Shown: positions 17,367-26,633, counted from the first letter of the stretch. The stretch: 64,000 bases of DNA from Georgenia sp. TF02-10 (GCF_022759505.1 NZ_CP094289.1:2852001-2916000); one strand, 5' to 3'. Notes: generated by a model from the letters alone, not told the origin. Numbers and translations are program-made.

Positions 17367-17567
17367 CTGTTCTGTTGTCTGCCACCTCGCGGCGGCTCGT
17401 GGAACGCTACCAGAGGCTGCCCGCCGACTTCGACCCCGCCCGCCGGGCGCCGGTGTGAACTCGTGCACAGCGCGGGTTCTTCCCCGTCACCGGACCGGGT
17501 CGGCTCGACGGCCGGTTAGGTGGCGAGGCCTCGACCGCGTCAGCGCGGGAAGCGGCGCGGCCGTCCG

Positions 17568-17639
17568 CTGGGGTACCAGGACTCGAACCTAGACTAACTG
17601 AACCAGAATCAGTCGTGCTGCCGATTACACCATACCCCA
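17568..17639 (-). tRNA. tRNA-Gln (CTG)
   Basis: 72-nt cloverleaf on the minus strand: acceptor TGGGGTA, anticodon stem-loop ACTGATTCTGGTTCAGT with anticodon CTG, T-arm GGTTCGAGTCC, acceptor TACCCCA and discriminator G. No encoded CCA. In actinobacteria Gln-tRNA is made by GltX mischarging followed by GatCAB amidation (family knowledge), so its place near gltX is fitting. Confidence 0.95.
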
Positions 17640-17805
17640 AGGGGGTATCCCCGCCTCCCCTGCCGGACGGCGTCGGGGCGGTTCCACCGACGCAAGACCT
17701 TACCCGAGCGCCCCGGGGCCGGCCAACTGCCGTCGGGCCTTGGTGACTGACCTCACGACGGCGGCCGCGGGGCCGATCGCGGAGCCGGCCCGGACTCAGC
17801 CCCGG

Positions 17806-18792
17806 TCATCGGGGTACCCGCAGCGGCGCCGTCCCGACGACGGCGACCGCGCCGCGCTCGGGGTCCTCGGCGACGGTGGCGGCCAGCCCGGCACCGGCCA
17901 CCACGGCCACCGCGGCATCCCGCTGGTCCTCGCTGGCCTCGACGAGCAGGTGGCCGCCGGGCGCGAGCCAGCCCGGGGCCAGGGCCGCCACGGCGCGCAG
18001 CAGGTCGAGGCCGTCCGCGCCGCCGTCGAGCGCTGCCCGGGGCTCGTGCACCCGGGCCTCCGGCGGGAGGAGGCGGAGGTCGGCGGTGGGGACGTACGGG
18101 ACGTTGGCGAGCAGGACGTCCACCCGGCCCCGGAGCCGGGCCGGCAGCGCGGCGTCGAGGTCACCGAGGTAGGCGGTGCCGCCGACGGCCGCCACGTTGG
18201 TGCGGGCGCAGGCGGCCGCGGCGGGGTCGTTGTCGACGGCGTGCAGCTCGCCCCCGCCGATCGCCGCGACCAGGGCCATGCCGAGCGCACCGGTGCCGCA
18301 GCACAGGTCCACCACGACGGGCGCCGGGGCCGCGGCAGGGTGGGTCCCGCCGTCGGCCTGCACCTGGCGGGCGCCGGCGTCGGCCTGCACCAGGCGGGCC
18401 GCCTCGCGCACGAGGAGCTCGGTGCGCCGGCGCGGGACGAAGACGCCGGGCCCGACGGCCACCCGCAGCCCGCAGAACTCGGCCCAGCCGAGCACGTGCT
18501 CCAGCGGCTCCCCGGCCACCCGCCGGCGGACCAGCGCGTCGACGTCGGCCGGCGTGGCCGCCGCGTCGAGGATGAGGGCGGCCTCCTCCTCGGCGAAGAC
18601 GCAGCCCGCGGCGCGCAGCCGGTCGGCGAGCGCGGCGACGTCGGCCGGTGGCGCGGAGGCGGGCGAACCGCCGGCGGGCCCCGGGTCCACCGGTCCACGG
18701 GACGCCGACCCGGTGGGTTCCGGGTCTACCGGTCCGGGCGCCGTCGACCCGGGTGCCGACGACCCCGGCCGGGCCCCGTCGTCGCCCGGCAC
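17806..18792 (-). CDS. PrmC-related protein-(glutamine-N5) methyltransferase homologue
   Basis: 328-residue SAM-dependent methyltransferase related to PrmC/HemK. SAM motif I is VVVDLCCGTGALGMAL, the acidic strand is HAVDNDPAAAA and the catalytic motif reads NVPYVPT instead of NPPY. That variation, together with PRRRTELLV (normally PRxETE), marks the PrmC-like paralogue family of unknown substrate rather than true PrmC. The first ~45 residues are a Pro/Gly/Ser-rich tail containing repeated GPVDP/STGPVDP-like units. It starts 8 bases after the gltX stop and is probably in the same transcript. Confidence 0.85.
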   Translation of the reverse strand: MPGDDGARPGSSAPGSTAPGPVDPEPTGSASRGPVDPGPAGGSPASAPPADVAALADRLRAAGCVFAEEEAALILDAAATPADVDALVRRRVAGEPLEHVLGWAEFCGLRVAVGPGVFVPRRRTELLVREAARLVQADAGARQVQADGGTHPAAAPAPVVVDLCCGTGALGMALVAAIGGGELHAVDNDPAAAACARTNVAAVGGTAYLGDLDAALPARLRGRVDVLLANVPYVPTADLRLLPPEARVHEPRAALDGGADGLDLLRAVAALAPGWLAPGGHLLVEASEDQRDAAVAVVAGAGLAATVAEDPERGAVAVVGTAPLRVPR

Positions 18793-18800
18793 CGGCCGGC

Positions 18801-20321
18801 TCAGGCCGCGGCGCCGAGCCGCGCGCGCAGGGCGCGGAGCCGGGCGAGGGAGGAGTCCTTGCCGAGGATCTCCATGGACTCGAACAGCGGCGGGGAGACC
18901 CGCCGGCCGGTGACCGCGGTGCGCAGCGGCGTGAACGCGAACCGGGGCTTGATGCCCAGCCCCTCCACCACTGCCGCCCGCAGCGCCTCCGCCACGACGT
19001 CGGCGGTGAAGGAGGTCAGCGGCTCCAGGGCGGAGACCGCGGCGTCGAGCACCTCCGGCGCCTCCTGGCGCAGCGCGGCCAGGGCGTCCTCGGTCACGAC
19101 GAGGTCGTCGTCGTCGACCAGGAGGAAGCCGAGCATTCCGGGCGCCTCGCCGAGCAGGGTCATCCGCTCCTGGACCAGGGGGGCGGCCTGGTCCAGCACC
19201 TCCTGCTGGCGGGCGGGCAGGTCCGGGTAGGACGCGGCGGCTACCAGCCCGGCGGCGTGCAGGTAGGGCACCAGGCGGTCGCGGAAGTCCGCCGGCTCCA
19301 GCAGACGCAGGTGCGTGGCGTTGATGGCCTCGGCCTTCTTCAGGTCGAACCGGGCCGGGTTCGGGTTGACGTCGGCGACGTCGAAGGCCGCGACCATCTC
19401 CTCCTTGCTGAAGATGTCGTTGTCCGGGGAGATGCCCCAGCCGAGCAGGGCGAGGTAGTTCAGCAGCCCCTCGGGCACGAAGCCGCGCTCACGGTGCAGG
19501 AACAGGCTGGACTCCGGGTCCCGCTTGGACAGCTTCCGGTTCCCCTCGCCTATCACGTAGGGCAAATGCCCGAAGACCGGGCGGACGGTGGCGATGCCGA
19601 GGTCGAGCAGCGCCTGGTAGAGCACCACCTGCCGGGGGGTGGAGGAGAGCAGGTCCTCCCCGCGCAGCACGTGGGTGATGCCCATCAGGGCGTCGTCGAC
19701 CGGGTTGGTCAGGGTGTACAGCGGGTAGCCGTTGGCCCGGACGATGACGAAGTCCGGGATCGAGCCGGCCTTGAAGGTGACGTCGCCGCGGACCAGGTCG
19801 GTGAAGGTGACGTCGGTGTCCGGCATGCGCACCCGCAGCACGGGCTCGCGGCCCTCGGCGCGGTAGGCGGCCCGCTGCTCGGCGGTCAGGTCCCGGTCGT
19901 ACCCGTCGTAGCCGAGCTTGGGGTCCCGGCCGGCGGCGCGGTGGCGGGCCTCGACCTCCTCGGGGGTGGAGAAGGACTCGTAGGCGTACCCGGCCTCCAG
20001 CAGCCGGGCGGCGACGTCGGCGTAGATTTCCATCCGCTGGGACTGCCGGTAGGGCCCGTGCGGGCCGCCGACCTCCACCCCCTCGTCCCAGTCCAGGCCG
20101 AGCCAGCGCAGCGCGTCGAGCAGCTGGCGGTAGCTCTCCTCGCTGTCCCGGGCGGGGTCGGTGTCCTCGATCCGGAAGACCAGCGTGCCGCCCACGTGCC
20201 GGGCGTAGGCCCAGTTGAACAGCGCGGTGCGGATGAGGCCGACGTGCGGGGTGCCGGTGGGCGAGGGGCAGAAGCGGACCCGGACGGCGGAGCCGGTGGC
20301 CGGGGCGGTGGAGTCGGTCAT
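18801..20321 (-). CDS. gltX: glutamyl-tRNA synthetase
   Basis: Class I synthetase charging tRNA-Glu, and probably also tRNA-Gln because no glutaminyl-tRNA synthetase is seen and actinobacteria use GatCAB. 506 residues. The HIGH motif appears as [18 protein letters not shown] and the KMSKS loop as [13 protein letters not shown]. The C-terminal anticodon-binding region follows. The ATG is 10-20 bases downstream of a TAGGCT box. Both cognate tRNA genes are within 1.5 kb. Confidence 0.97.
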   Translation of the reverse strand: MTDSTAPATGSAVRVRFCPSPTGTPHVGLIRTALFNWAYARHVGGTLVFRIEDTDPARDSEESYRQLLDALRWLGLDWDEGVEVGGPHGPYRQSQRMEIYADVAARLLEAGYAYESFSTPEEVEARHRAAGRDPKLGYDGYDRDLTAEQRAAYRAEGREPVLRVRMPDTDVTFTDLVRGDVTFKAGSIPDFVIVRANGYPLYTLTNPVDDALMGITHVLRGEDLLSSTPRQVVLYQALLDLGIATVRPVFGHLPYVIGEGNRKLSKRDPESSLFLHRERGFVPEGLLNYLALLGWGISPDNDIFSKEEMVAAFDVADVNPNPARFDLKKAEAINATHLRLLEPADFRDRLVPYLHAAGLVAAASYPDLPARQQEVLDQAAPLVQERMTLLGEAPGMLGFLLVDDDDLVVTEDALAALRQEAPEVLDAAVSALEPLTSFTADVVAEALRAAVVEGLGIKPRFAFTPLRTAVTGRRVSPPLFESMEILGKDSSLARLRALRARLGAAA

Positions 20322-20682
20322 GATCGGCCCAGCCTAGTCGGGGGCTGCCGGGCGGCCTGGCCGCGGTCTGGGCCGAGGACGACGGCGCGGCGGGCCTGCC
20401 GCCGCTGCCGGGCGGCCCGGTCGCGGTACGGTCGCGGGCGCCGCACCCGGCCGGCCGCCGAGGCGGCAGCCGCAACGCCGTCGCGCGGGAGCGGGTGCTC
20501 CTGACCGGGTGCGGGCCGCGGCGACCGGCGCTCGCGGGGGCGCCGCCCGCACCACAGAACCACCTCCGCCCCTGGTCGAGCTGGCGCTGGTCAAGAGGAG
20601 GATCTTGCGGATCGCTGGCCGCGCGACGTGTCGGATCCCGTGCTCAGTGGCATCCGGCCCGGGAAAGCTGGTACGGCCGGCG

Positions 20683-20838
20683 TCAGGATCGATCCGGCTT
20701 GTGCTTGGCTTGGAGAAATATCTCAACTCCGCTGAGCACTGCACCGAGACCGCCGACCACTGCGGCGACAACGGAACCTGTCAAGAATCCCCAGGCGCAG
20801 AGCACAACAAAGCACAATGTGCGAGCGGCCACCACCAA
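20683..20838 (-). CDS. possible small two-helix membrane protein
   Basis: About 51 residues: two hydrophobic stretches (LCFVVLCAWGFLTG and VVAAVVGGLGAVLSGVEIF) and a basic end (QAKHKPDRS). The region is AT-richer than its surroundings. The start is uncertain (a TTG is assumed); an AGGAG lies further upstream than usual. I do not recognise it; it might be a decayed gene. Confidence 0.3.
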   Translation of the reverse strand: MVVAARTLCFVVLCAWGFLTGSVVAAVVGGLGAVLSGVEIFLQAKHKPDRS

Positions 20839-21033
20839 GTAGTAAATCAGCCCTCGTCTCCTGTTAGTTCGAGCAGCTTGTGGCAACGCCAACAAGGCCC
20901 AGCAAGGCACTGGCGCCCTCTGTGCAAGAATAACCACCCTGGTCCCGCCGGCCACCCGCACCCGGCAGGCGAACCAGACCCTGCTGCCGACCACCGACCG
21001 GCGCCCGCCGCTGGGCGCATGGAGAGGAGCCCC

Positions 21034-22212
21034 GTGACCGCCGTCGACTTCGACAGCATCACCGCCGAGGACCTGCGCCGGGCCGGGTCGATGAAGTGGA
21101 CGACCTTCCCGGACTGCCTCGGCGCCTTCCTGGCGGAGATGGACTTCGGGGTCCCGCCGGTGGTGCGCGACCTGGTCCGCCGCGCGGCCGACGACGGCGC
21201 GCTGGGCTATCTGCCCGGGCCGGAGCGGGCGGCGCTGCGCCAGGCCACCGCGGGCTGGCTGGGCCGCACCACCGGGTGGCACGTCCCCGCCGACCGGGTC
21301 CACCTGGTCCCGGACGTCCTCTCGGTGCTCCGCGCGACCATCCGGCACTTCACCCCGCCCGGCTCGGCCGTCATCGTGCCCACCCCGGCGTACATGCCGT
21401 TCCTCACCGTGCCCGGGGCGGCGGACCGGGAGGTCGTCCAGGTGCCCTGCCGGCCGGACGCCGCCGGCCGGTACACCCTGGACCTGGCCGGCATCGACGC
21501 CGCCTTCGCCGCCGGCGCCGGCCTGCTGGTGCTGTGCAACCCGTGGAACCCGGTGGGCCGCGTCCTCACCCGGGAGGAGCTGCTCGCCGTCGTCGACGTC
21601 GTGCACCGACACGGCGGCCGGGTCTTCGCCGACGAGATCCACGCCCCGCTCCTGCTCGACGACGTCCGGCACGTCCCGTACGCCGCCGTCGACGAGCGCG
21701 CCGCCGCGCACACCGTCACCGCGGTGGCCGCCTCCAAGGGCTGGAACGTCCCCGGCCTGAAGTGCGCCCAGATGATCCTGTCCAACGACGCCGACGCCGC
21801 CGCGTTCGCCCCGTACAGCGTCGACGCCGGGGACACCGTCGGCCTGCTCGGTGCCCGGGCCGCCACCGCTGTCTACACCGACGACGGCGGCTGGCTGGCG
21901 GAGGTCCTGGCGTACCTGCGGGGCAACCGGGACGCCCTCGCCGAGCTCGTCGCCGAGCACCTGCCCGGCGCGGTGCTCAGCCGGATCGAGGGCACCTACA
22001 TCGCCTGGCTGGACTGCCGCGGCCTGGGGCTGCCCGCGCCGCCGGCGGAGTTCTTCCGGCAAGCGGCCGGGGTGGCGCTCACCGACGGGGCCGCCTGCGG
22101 GGCGGCGGGCGAGGGGTTCGTCCGGCTGGTCATGGCCACCCCGCGCCCGCTGCTGCGGACGATGGTGACGCAGATGGGCGCCGCGGTCGCGGAGCAGCGC
22201 CGCGACGGCTGA
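21034..22212 (+). CDS. MalY/PatB-type PLP enzyme (cystathionine beta-lyase-like)
   Basis: 392-residue fold-type I aminotransferase of the MalY/PatB group, which cleaves cystathionine or other C-S substrates to pyruvate, ammonia and a thiol. Visible: MKWTTFPDCLGAFLAEMDF at the start (family W/AEMDF motif), TPAYMPFL, LCNPWNPVGRVLTREEL, VFADEIHAPLLL (Asp for the PLP nitrogen), ASKGWNVPGLKCAQ with the PLP lysine, and the C-terminal FVRLVMATPRPLL arginine. GTG start chosen because GGAGAGGAG ends 4 bases upstream. It could supply homocysteine or release sulfide; the reaction is not fixed by sequence. Confidence 0.9.
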   Translation: MTAVDFDSITAEDLRRAGSMKWTTFPDCLGAFLAEMDFGVPPVVRDLVRRAADDGALGYLPGPERAALRQATAGWLGRTTGWHVPADRVHLVPDVLSVLRATIRHFTPPGSAVIVPTPAYMPFLTVPGAADREVVQVPCRPDAAGRYTLDLAGIDAAFAAGAGLLVLCNPWNPVGRVLTREELLAVVDVVHRHGGRVFADEIHAPLLLDDVRHVPYAAVDERAAAHTVTAVAASKGWNVPGLKCAQMILSNDADAAAFAPYSVDAGDTVGLLGARAATAVYTDDGGWLAEVLAYLRGNRDALAELVAEHLPGAVLSRIEGTYIAWLDCRGLGLPAPPAEFFRQAAGVALTDGAACGAAGEGFVRLVMATPRPLLRTMVTQMGAAVAEQRRDG

Positions 22213-22248
22213 CCCCCGGGCCCGCCGTCCGCGCCGGGCCGCCGCCGG

Positions 22249-23022
22249 TCAGTCCCGCCGCACCACCGGGTTGTCCAGCGTGCCGATGCCCTCGACCTCG
22301 ACCTGCACCCGCTGGCCCACGTCGATCGGCCCAACACCGGCCGGGGTGCCGGTAAGGATGACGTCGCCGGGCAGCAACGTGAAGATCGAGGACACATACG
22401 CCACCAGCTCGGGCACCGAGCGGACCAGCTGGGAGGTCCGCCCGTCCTGGCGCAGCTCCCCGTCCACCCGGGCCCGCACGGCCAGGTCGCTGACGTCGAT
22501 GTCCACGGCCAGGTAGGGCCCCAGCGGGCAGGAGGTGTCGAAGCCCTTGGCCCGGGTCCACTGTCCGTCGGTGCGCTGGACGTCCCGGGCGGTGACGTCG
22601 TTGGCGGCGGTGTAGCCGAAGATCACGTCGCCGGCCCGCTCGGCGGGGACGTACTTGCACAGCCGGGAGATCACGACGGCGAGCTCGGCCTCGTGGTGCA
22701 CCTCCTGGCTGTACGGCGGCAGCACGATGGGGTCGTTGGGGCCGACGACGGCGGTGTTGGGCTTGAGGAAGACGAGCGGCTCGGCCGGGACCTCGTTGCC
22801 CATCTCGGTGGCGTGCGCGGCGTAGTTGCGGCCGATGCCGATGACCTTCGACCGCGGGATCACCGGGGAGAGCAGCCGCACGTCCTCGACCCGGACCCGT
22901 TCCCCGGTGGTGTCCAGGCCGCCGTAGATGGGGTCGCCCCGGAGGACGACGAGCTCGTCGGCCTCCTCGTCGAGGACGCCGTACCGGGGGTCCTCCCCCG
23001 CGCTGAACCGTGCGATACGCAT
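22249..23022 (-). CDS. fumarylacetoacetate hydrolase family protein
   Basis: 257-residue FAH-superfamily enzyme. Family marks: GIGRNYAAHATEMGN, PLVFLKPNTAVVGP, HHEAELAVVISR (metal-binding E-x-E), FGYTAANDVTARDVQ, WTRAKGFDTSCPLGPYL and GDVILTGTPAGVGP. Likely hydrolyses or decarboxylates a small beta-diketo or hydroxy-acid compound (oxaloacetate decarboxylase, acylpyruvase and 2-hydroxyhepta-2,4-diene-1,7-dioate isomerase are relatives). Located near gltX in many actinobacteria. ATG at 23022 with a TACGGT box 7 bases upstream. Confidence 0.92.
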   Translation of the reverse strand: MRIARFSAGEDPRYGVLDEEADELVVLRGDPIYGGLDTTGERVRVEDVRLLSPVIPRSKVIGIGRNYAAHATEMGNEVPAEPLVFLKPNTAVVGPNDPIVLPPYSQEVHHEAELAVVISRLCKYVPAERAGDVIFGYTAANDVTARDVQRTDGQWTRAKGFDTSCPLGPYLAVDIDVSDLAVRARVDGELRQDGRTSQLVRSVPELVAYVSSIFTLLPGDVILTGTPAGVGPIDVGQRVQVEVEGIGTLDNPVVRRD

Positions 23023-23029
23023 GGCCCCA

Positions 23030-23035
23030 ACCGTA
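23030..23035 (-). promoter_or_regulatory. -10 box of FAH-family gene, leaderless type
   Basis: TACGGT 7 bases before the ATG at 23022. Confidence 0.5.
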
Positions 23036-23197
23036 GTCAGGACGCGGCGGGCCGCCCGACGGCGGCAGGCGCTGCGGACGCTGGGCCGACCGCCGTCGTG
23101 CCGCACCCCCGCCGGGACGCCGGGAACGGAAGGTGTTGTGGGGCTCGGAACGATGGTGACGGGGTGGGTTCACGGGGGTGGATGGGCGTCCTGGACC

Positions 23198-23242
23198 AGG
23201 GCATCGGGACCAGGGCATCGCGTGACGAGCCGGCGCCTGAGC
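23198..23242 (+). repeat. intergenic direct repeat, copy 2 of 2
   Basis: About 40 of 45 bases match the copy at 12396-12440. Inside it, GCATCGGGACC is followed by a near-repeat GGGCATCGCG. A long palindrome starts 39 bases further on. Confidence 0.6.
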
Positions 23243-23281
23243 GGCTGACCGGTCTGCGGGCCTTGCCGGTGAGACGCCGCG

Positions 23282-23345
23282 CGTCCGTGTGGTACTTGTG
23301 GCGGTTTCAGCCGCCGTCAAAGGGGCCACAAGTACCACACGGACG
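23282..23345. repeat. long perfect palindrome A
   Basis: Two perfect 21-base arms (23282-23302 and 23325-23345) around a 22-base loop that begins GGTTTCA. The outer 20 bases of the arm, CGTCCGTGTGGTACTTGTGG, are identical to those of palindrome B at 45245. It lies between two divergent genes, so it is not a terminator for either. Confidence 0.85.
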
Positions 23346-23719
23346 GGTGTCGATAGCGGCGGAGCATGTCTCAGCCGAGCCGCTCGTGGACGCGCCCCGG
23401 CATTCGTTACCGATTCGTCGCCGTCGGCCCGTTCCCCCGTCCGCGGCCCGCGCGTACCGTTCGAGGATGCGCGGACGGTGACGTCCGCCCGTTCCCGACG
23501 GTCCAGCCTCGCTGGCCCGCTGTCGGCGCACGCCGAGCGGATCCCCACGAGCCGCACCGGCGAGGGGTGAGGCCCCCCGCCCTGTCTGGGCACCCGGCGC
23601 GGCGCCGGACCACACCACCCCGTGCTGGTGCCCTCGCCCGTCCGACCACCGGGCGGGCGCCAGCGGGCCGCGGCCGCGGCCCGGTTCCTCACCTTCCTCA
23701 CCGCACACAGGAGAACGCC

Positions 23720-24265
23720 ATGAGGCGTCTGACGAAGTACCTGCTCGCCCTCGTGCTCGGGCTGACCTTCCTCGTCCCCGCCGGCGCCGCCCAGGCCGCG
23801 ACGCCGTACTGCGGGATCCACTGGGGCTCCCTCGCCAAGCAGGCGGGGAGCCTCTCGGCCGCGCAGCTGACGAACGTCCGCACCGGCCGGCACACCTGCT
23901 ACGACCGCATGGTCGTGGACTTCCGCGGCGACGTCACCGGCTACTCGGTGCAGTACGTCAGCCAGTTCGCCGCGGAAGGGTCGGGGGCGGCCATCCCGCT
24001 GCGCGGCGCCGCCGACCTGGCCGTCACCGCCCACGCCCCGGCGTACGACGCCAGCGGCAACCCCACCTACGCCCCCGCCAACCCGCGTGAGCTCAGGAAC
24101 GTCATGGGCTACCAGACGTTCCGCCAGCTCGCCTGGGGCGGCTCCTTCGAGGGCTCGTCCTCGATCGGGCTGGGCGTGCGCGCCCGGCTGCCGTTCCGGG
24201 TCTTCGTGCTCGACGGCCCGGGCACCGGTTCCCGGCTCGTGGTGGACGTCGCCCACTTCTGGTGA
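23720..24265 (+). CDS. secreted AMIN-like domain protein
   Basis: 181 residues with a classical signal peptide (MRRLTKYLLALVLGLTFL, cleavage likely after GAAQA around residue 30). The mature part contains CGIHWGSL, DRMVVDFRGDVTGYSVQYV and the end FRVFVLDGPGTGSRLVVDV, the same pattern as the lipoprotein at 8486 (domain with R(M)VVDF and RLVVDV strands), so both belong to the AMIN-like family. Here it is free rather than lipid-anchored and has no Thr/Pro linker. Two Cys (CGIHW and HTC) may form a disulfide. AGGAG stands 7 bases before the ATG. Confidence 0.82.
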   Translation: MRRLTKYLLALVLGLTFLVPAGAAQAATPYCGIHWGSLAKQAGSLSAAQLTNVRTGRHTCYDRMVVDFRGDVTGYSVQYVSQFAAEGSGAAIPLRGAADLAVTAHAPAYDASGNPTYAPANPRELRNVMGYQTFRQLAWGGSFEGSSSIGLGVRARLPFRVFVLDGPGTGSRLVVDVAHFW

Positions 24266-24490
24266 GGCGGCCACCGAGGTAGGCCGTCGTCAGGCACCGG
24301 GGGCGGGCGCACCGCGCCGTCCGGCCCCGGTGCTTGCCGTCTGCGGTGGCCAGAGTCGTGCGGTGGTCGGCCCGGCCTGAGGACCGGCACCATCTGACGG
24401 CCGGCACCGCCTGACGCCGGGCCCCTCCCGACGGCCCACCCGGCGTGCCCCGCCCGGTGGCGCCCCGAGCGGGAGGCGGACCCGCGCGTC

Positions 24491-24496
24491 TACGCT
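24491..24496 (+). promoter_or_regulatory. -10 box of DUF418-like gene, leaderless type
   Basis: TACGCT 6 bases before the ATG at 24503. Confidence 0.5.
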
Positions 24497-24502
24497 TCCC
24501 GG

Positions 24503-25777
24503 ATGAGCCGACCCACCGCAGCCGGCGCGCCCGAGCTCACGGTCCCGGGCCGCCCCGCCCGCGCCGGCCGGCTCGGCGGGATCGACGTCGCCCGCGGGCT
24601 GGCGATCCTGGGGATGTTCGTCGCGCACCTGGGCGACGACGGCCCGGACGGCGAGCACGACCCGGCCTGGTTCGTCGTCGCCGACGGGCGCTCCGCCGCC
24701 CTCTTCGCCGTCCTGGCCGGGGTGTCCCTCGCGCTGTCGTACGGCCGCCGCACCCCGCCGGCCGCCCTGGCCCTGGTCCGGGCCCGGCTGGCGGTCTTCG
24801 TCCGGGCCGCGGTCCTGCTCGTCATCGGCGTGTTCCTGGTGGCGCTGGGGACCCCGGTCCTGGTGATCCTCCCCGCCTACGCCGCCACCTTCGCCCTGGC
24901 CACCCCGTTCCTCGGGCTGGCGCGGCGCTGGGTGCTGACCGCCGCCGCCGTGGTGGTCGTCGTCTCCCCCACCGTCCTGTTCCTGCTGACCACGCCGACG
25001 GCGGCCGGTGACCCGAGCCCGCTGGCCCGCCTCACCGGTATGGCGGACCCGGTCGAGCTGCCGATGGACGTCTTCGTCACCGGCGCCTACCCCGCCCTGG
25101 TGTACCTGGCCTACGTCCTGGCCGGGCTCGCCGTCGGCCGCAGCGACCTCGCCCGCACGCGCACCCAGCTGGTGCTGGTCGGCGCCGGCGCCGGCCTCGC
25201 CGCCCTCGGCTGGGGCACCTCCCGGCTGGGGCTGGACGCGCTCGGTCCCGACGCCGCCCCGCTCACCCGCCGGCTGCTCAGCGCGGAGGCTCACGACGAC
25301 TCCACCCTGGAGGTGCTGGGCAACTGCGGCACGTCACTGGCGGTCATCGGCCTGTGCCTGCTGGCCACGACCGCACCCGTCGTCGGCCGGGCCGCCCGGG
25401 CCGTCCTGGCGCCGGTGGCGGCCGCCGGGGCGCTGTCGCTGACCGTGTACTCCGTGCACATCGTCGCGATCTTCCTGCTCGGCAACGACGTCGTGTGGTA
25501 CCCGGAGTCCAACGCCGTGCTCGGCTGGTTCGTGCTGGTCGCCCTGGCCGGTGCGTGGCTGTGGCGCCGGTTCCTCGGCCGGGGCCCGCTGGAGCGCCTG
25601 GTACGCGGGGCCGTCCGCGCCGTCGTCCCGCCGCTCGGCCCTGGCTCCGGCGCCGGGCCTACCGTCCCGGCCGGTGGCGCGGGAACCGCCGTCCCAGGCG
25701 CCGGCGCGGGCCCGTCATCCCGGGCAGCGTCGCCGACCAGCCACGCTCTCGGCAGTAACGAACCCCCCGGCCCGTGA
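24503..25777 (+). CDS. DUF418/HGSNAT-like multi-spanning membrane protein
   Basis: 424 residues with about nine hydrophobic helices. The start RLGGIDVARGLAILGMFVAHLG is the signature of DUF1624/HGSNAT-type and DUF418 proteins, a superfamily of membrane acyltransferases that move acyl groups across the membrane to cell-envelope sugars. The late segment LSLTVYSVHIVAIFLL matches the DUF418 end region. The C-terminal ~50 residues are a Gly/Ala/Pro tail (GSGAGPTVPAGG). Acceptor unknown. ATG with a TACGCT box 6 bases upstream. Confidence 0.82.
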   Translation: MSRPTAAGAPELTVPGRPARAGRLGGIDVARGLAILGMFVAHLGDDGPDGEHDPAWFVVADGRSAALFAVLAGVSLALSYGRRTPPAALALVRARLAVFVRAAVLLVIGVFLVALGTPVLVILPAYAATFALATPFLGLARRWVLTAAAVVVVVSPTVLFLLTTPTAAGDPSPLARLTGMADPVELPMDVFVTGAYPALVYLAYVLAGLAVGRSDLARTRTQLVLVGAGAGLAALGWGTSRLGLDALGPDAAPLTRRLLSAEAHDDSTLEVLGNCGTSLAVIGLCLLATTAPVVGRAARAVLAPVAAAGALSLTVYSVHIVAIFLLGNDVVWYPESNAVLGWFVLVALAGAWLWRRFLGRGPLERLVRGAVRAVVPPLGPGSGAGPTVPAGGAGTAVPGAGAGPSSRAASPTSHALGSNEPPGP

Positions 25778-25896
25778 CGCGGGCTCCGGCGACACCTCCT
25801 GCCTGAGTCCCCACCTGTGGTGGCGTGGTCGTCCGCCCGCCTGCGCGCGCAGCAGACGTCGAGCCCCTCGCGCTGGAGGCTCCCCGACCGCCCTTG

Positions 25897-26583
25897 TCAG
25901 CCGTGGCCCGGCAGGCCGCCCGACCGGAGCAGCCCGGCCCGCTCGGCCAGCACGGCCAGCGCCACCCGGTTGCGGACCCCGAGCTTGGCCTGCGCCGCGG
26001 CCAGGTGAGTCTTGACCGTCGCCTCGCCGAGGAACATCTGGCGGGCGATCTCGCCGTTGGACAGGCCGTGCCCGACGGCGACGACCACCTCCCGCTCCCG
26101 GTCGCTCAGCCGGGCGATGGACCGGGCGGCCTCCTCCTGCTCCTGGTGCCCCCGCTCGCGGGTGAGGTGGTCGAGCACCTGCCGGGTGCTGCGCGGGGAG
26201 AGCACCGAGTCGCCGGCGACCACCGCGCGGACCGCCCCGATGATCTCCGCCGGAGCGGCGGACTTCAGCAGGAAAGCCGCCGCGCCGGCCGTGATGGCGC
26301 GCAGCACGGCGTCGTCCACGTCCCAGGTGGTCAGGGCGATGACGTACGGCGGGCTGGGCAGGGCCACGATGCGCTCGGTGGCGGTCAGGCCGTCGGTGCC
26401 CGGCATCCGCAGGTCCATCAGGACGACGTCGGGGGCGTGGGCCTGCACGGCGGTGACCGCGGCGTCCCCGTCACCGGCCTCGCCCACCACCTCGATGTCC
26501 TCGGTGCTGGTGAGGATGAGCCGCAGCCCGCGGCGGACGAGCGGGTCGTCGTCCACGAGGAGCACCCGGTGCGGCCGGTCCAT
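25897..26583 (-). CDS. NarL/LuxR-type response regulator
   Basis: 228 residues. Receiver domain 1-120 with the acidic pocket VDDDP, phospho-acceptor Asp57 in VVLMDLRMPGTDG, Thr in ALTTWD and Lys in FLLKSAAP. C-terminal LuxR helix-turn-helix from about residue 162 (LSDREREVVVAVGHGLSNGEIA, then ATVKTHLAAAQAKLGVRNR). Output is transcription control; targets unknown. It lies 50 bases downstream of its histidine kinase. ATG at 26583 with a TAGCAT box 7 bases upstream, so it can also be transcribed separately. Confidence 0.95.
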   Translation of the reverse strand: MDRPHRVLLVDDDPLVRRGLRLILTSTEDIEVVGEAGDGDAAVTAVQAHAPDVVLMDLRMPGTDGLTATERIVALPSPPYVIALTTWDVDDAVLRAITAGAAAFLLKSAAPAEIIGAVRAVVAGDSVLSPRSTRQVLDHLTRERGHQEQEEAARSIARLSDREREVVVAVGHGLSNGEIARQMFLGEATVKTHLAAAQAKLGVRNRVALAVLAERAGLLRSGGLPGHG

Positions 26584-26590
26584 GCCCCAG

Positions 26591-26596
26591 ATGCTA
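26591..26596 (-). promoter_or_regulatory. -10 box of response-regulator gene, leaderless type
   Basis: TAGCAT 7 bases before the ATG at 26583. Confidence 0.45.
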
Positions 26597-26633
26597 GGCG
26601 CGACCGCCGACACGCGGAGCGGTGCGGCGGCGC

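Noticed and set aside
23282-23345. Palindrome A as a transcription terminator
   Set aside because: It lies between divergent genes, far from both, has a long loop and no T tract, and shares arms with palindrome B in another context.
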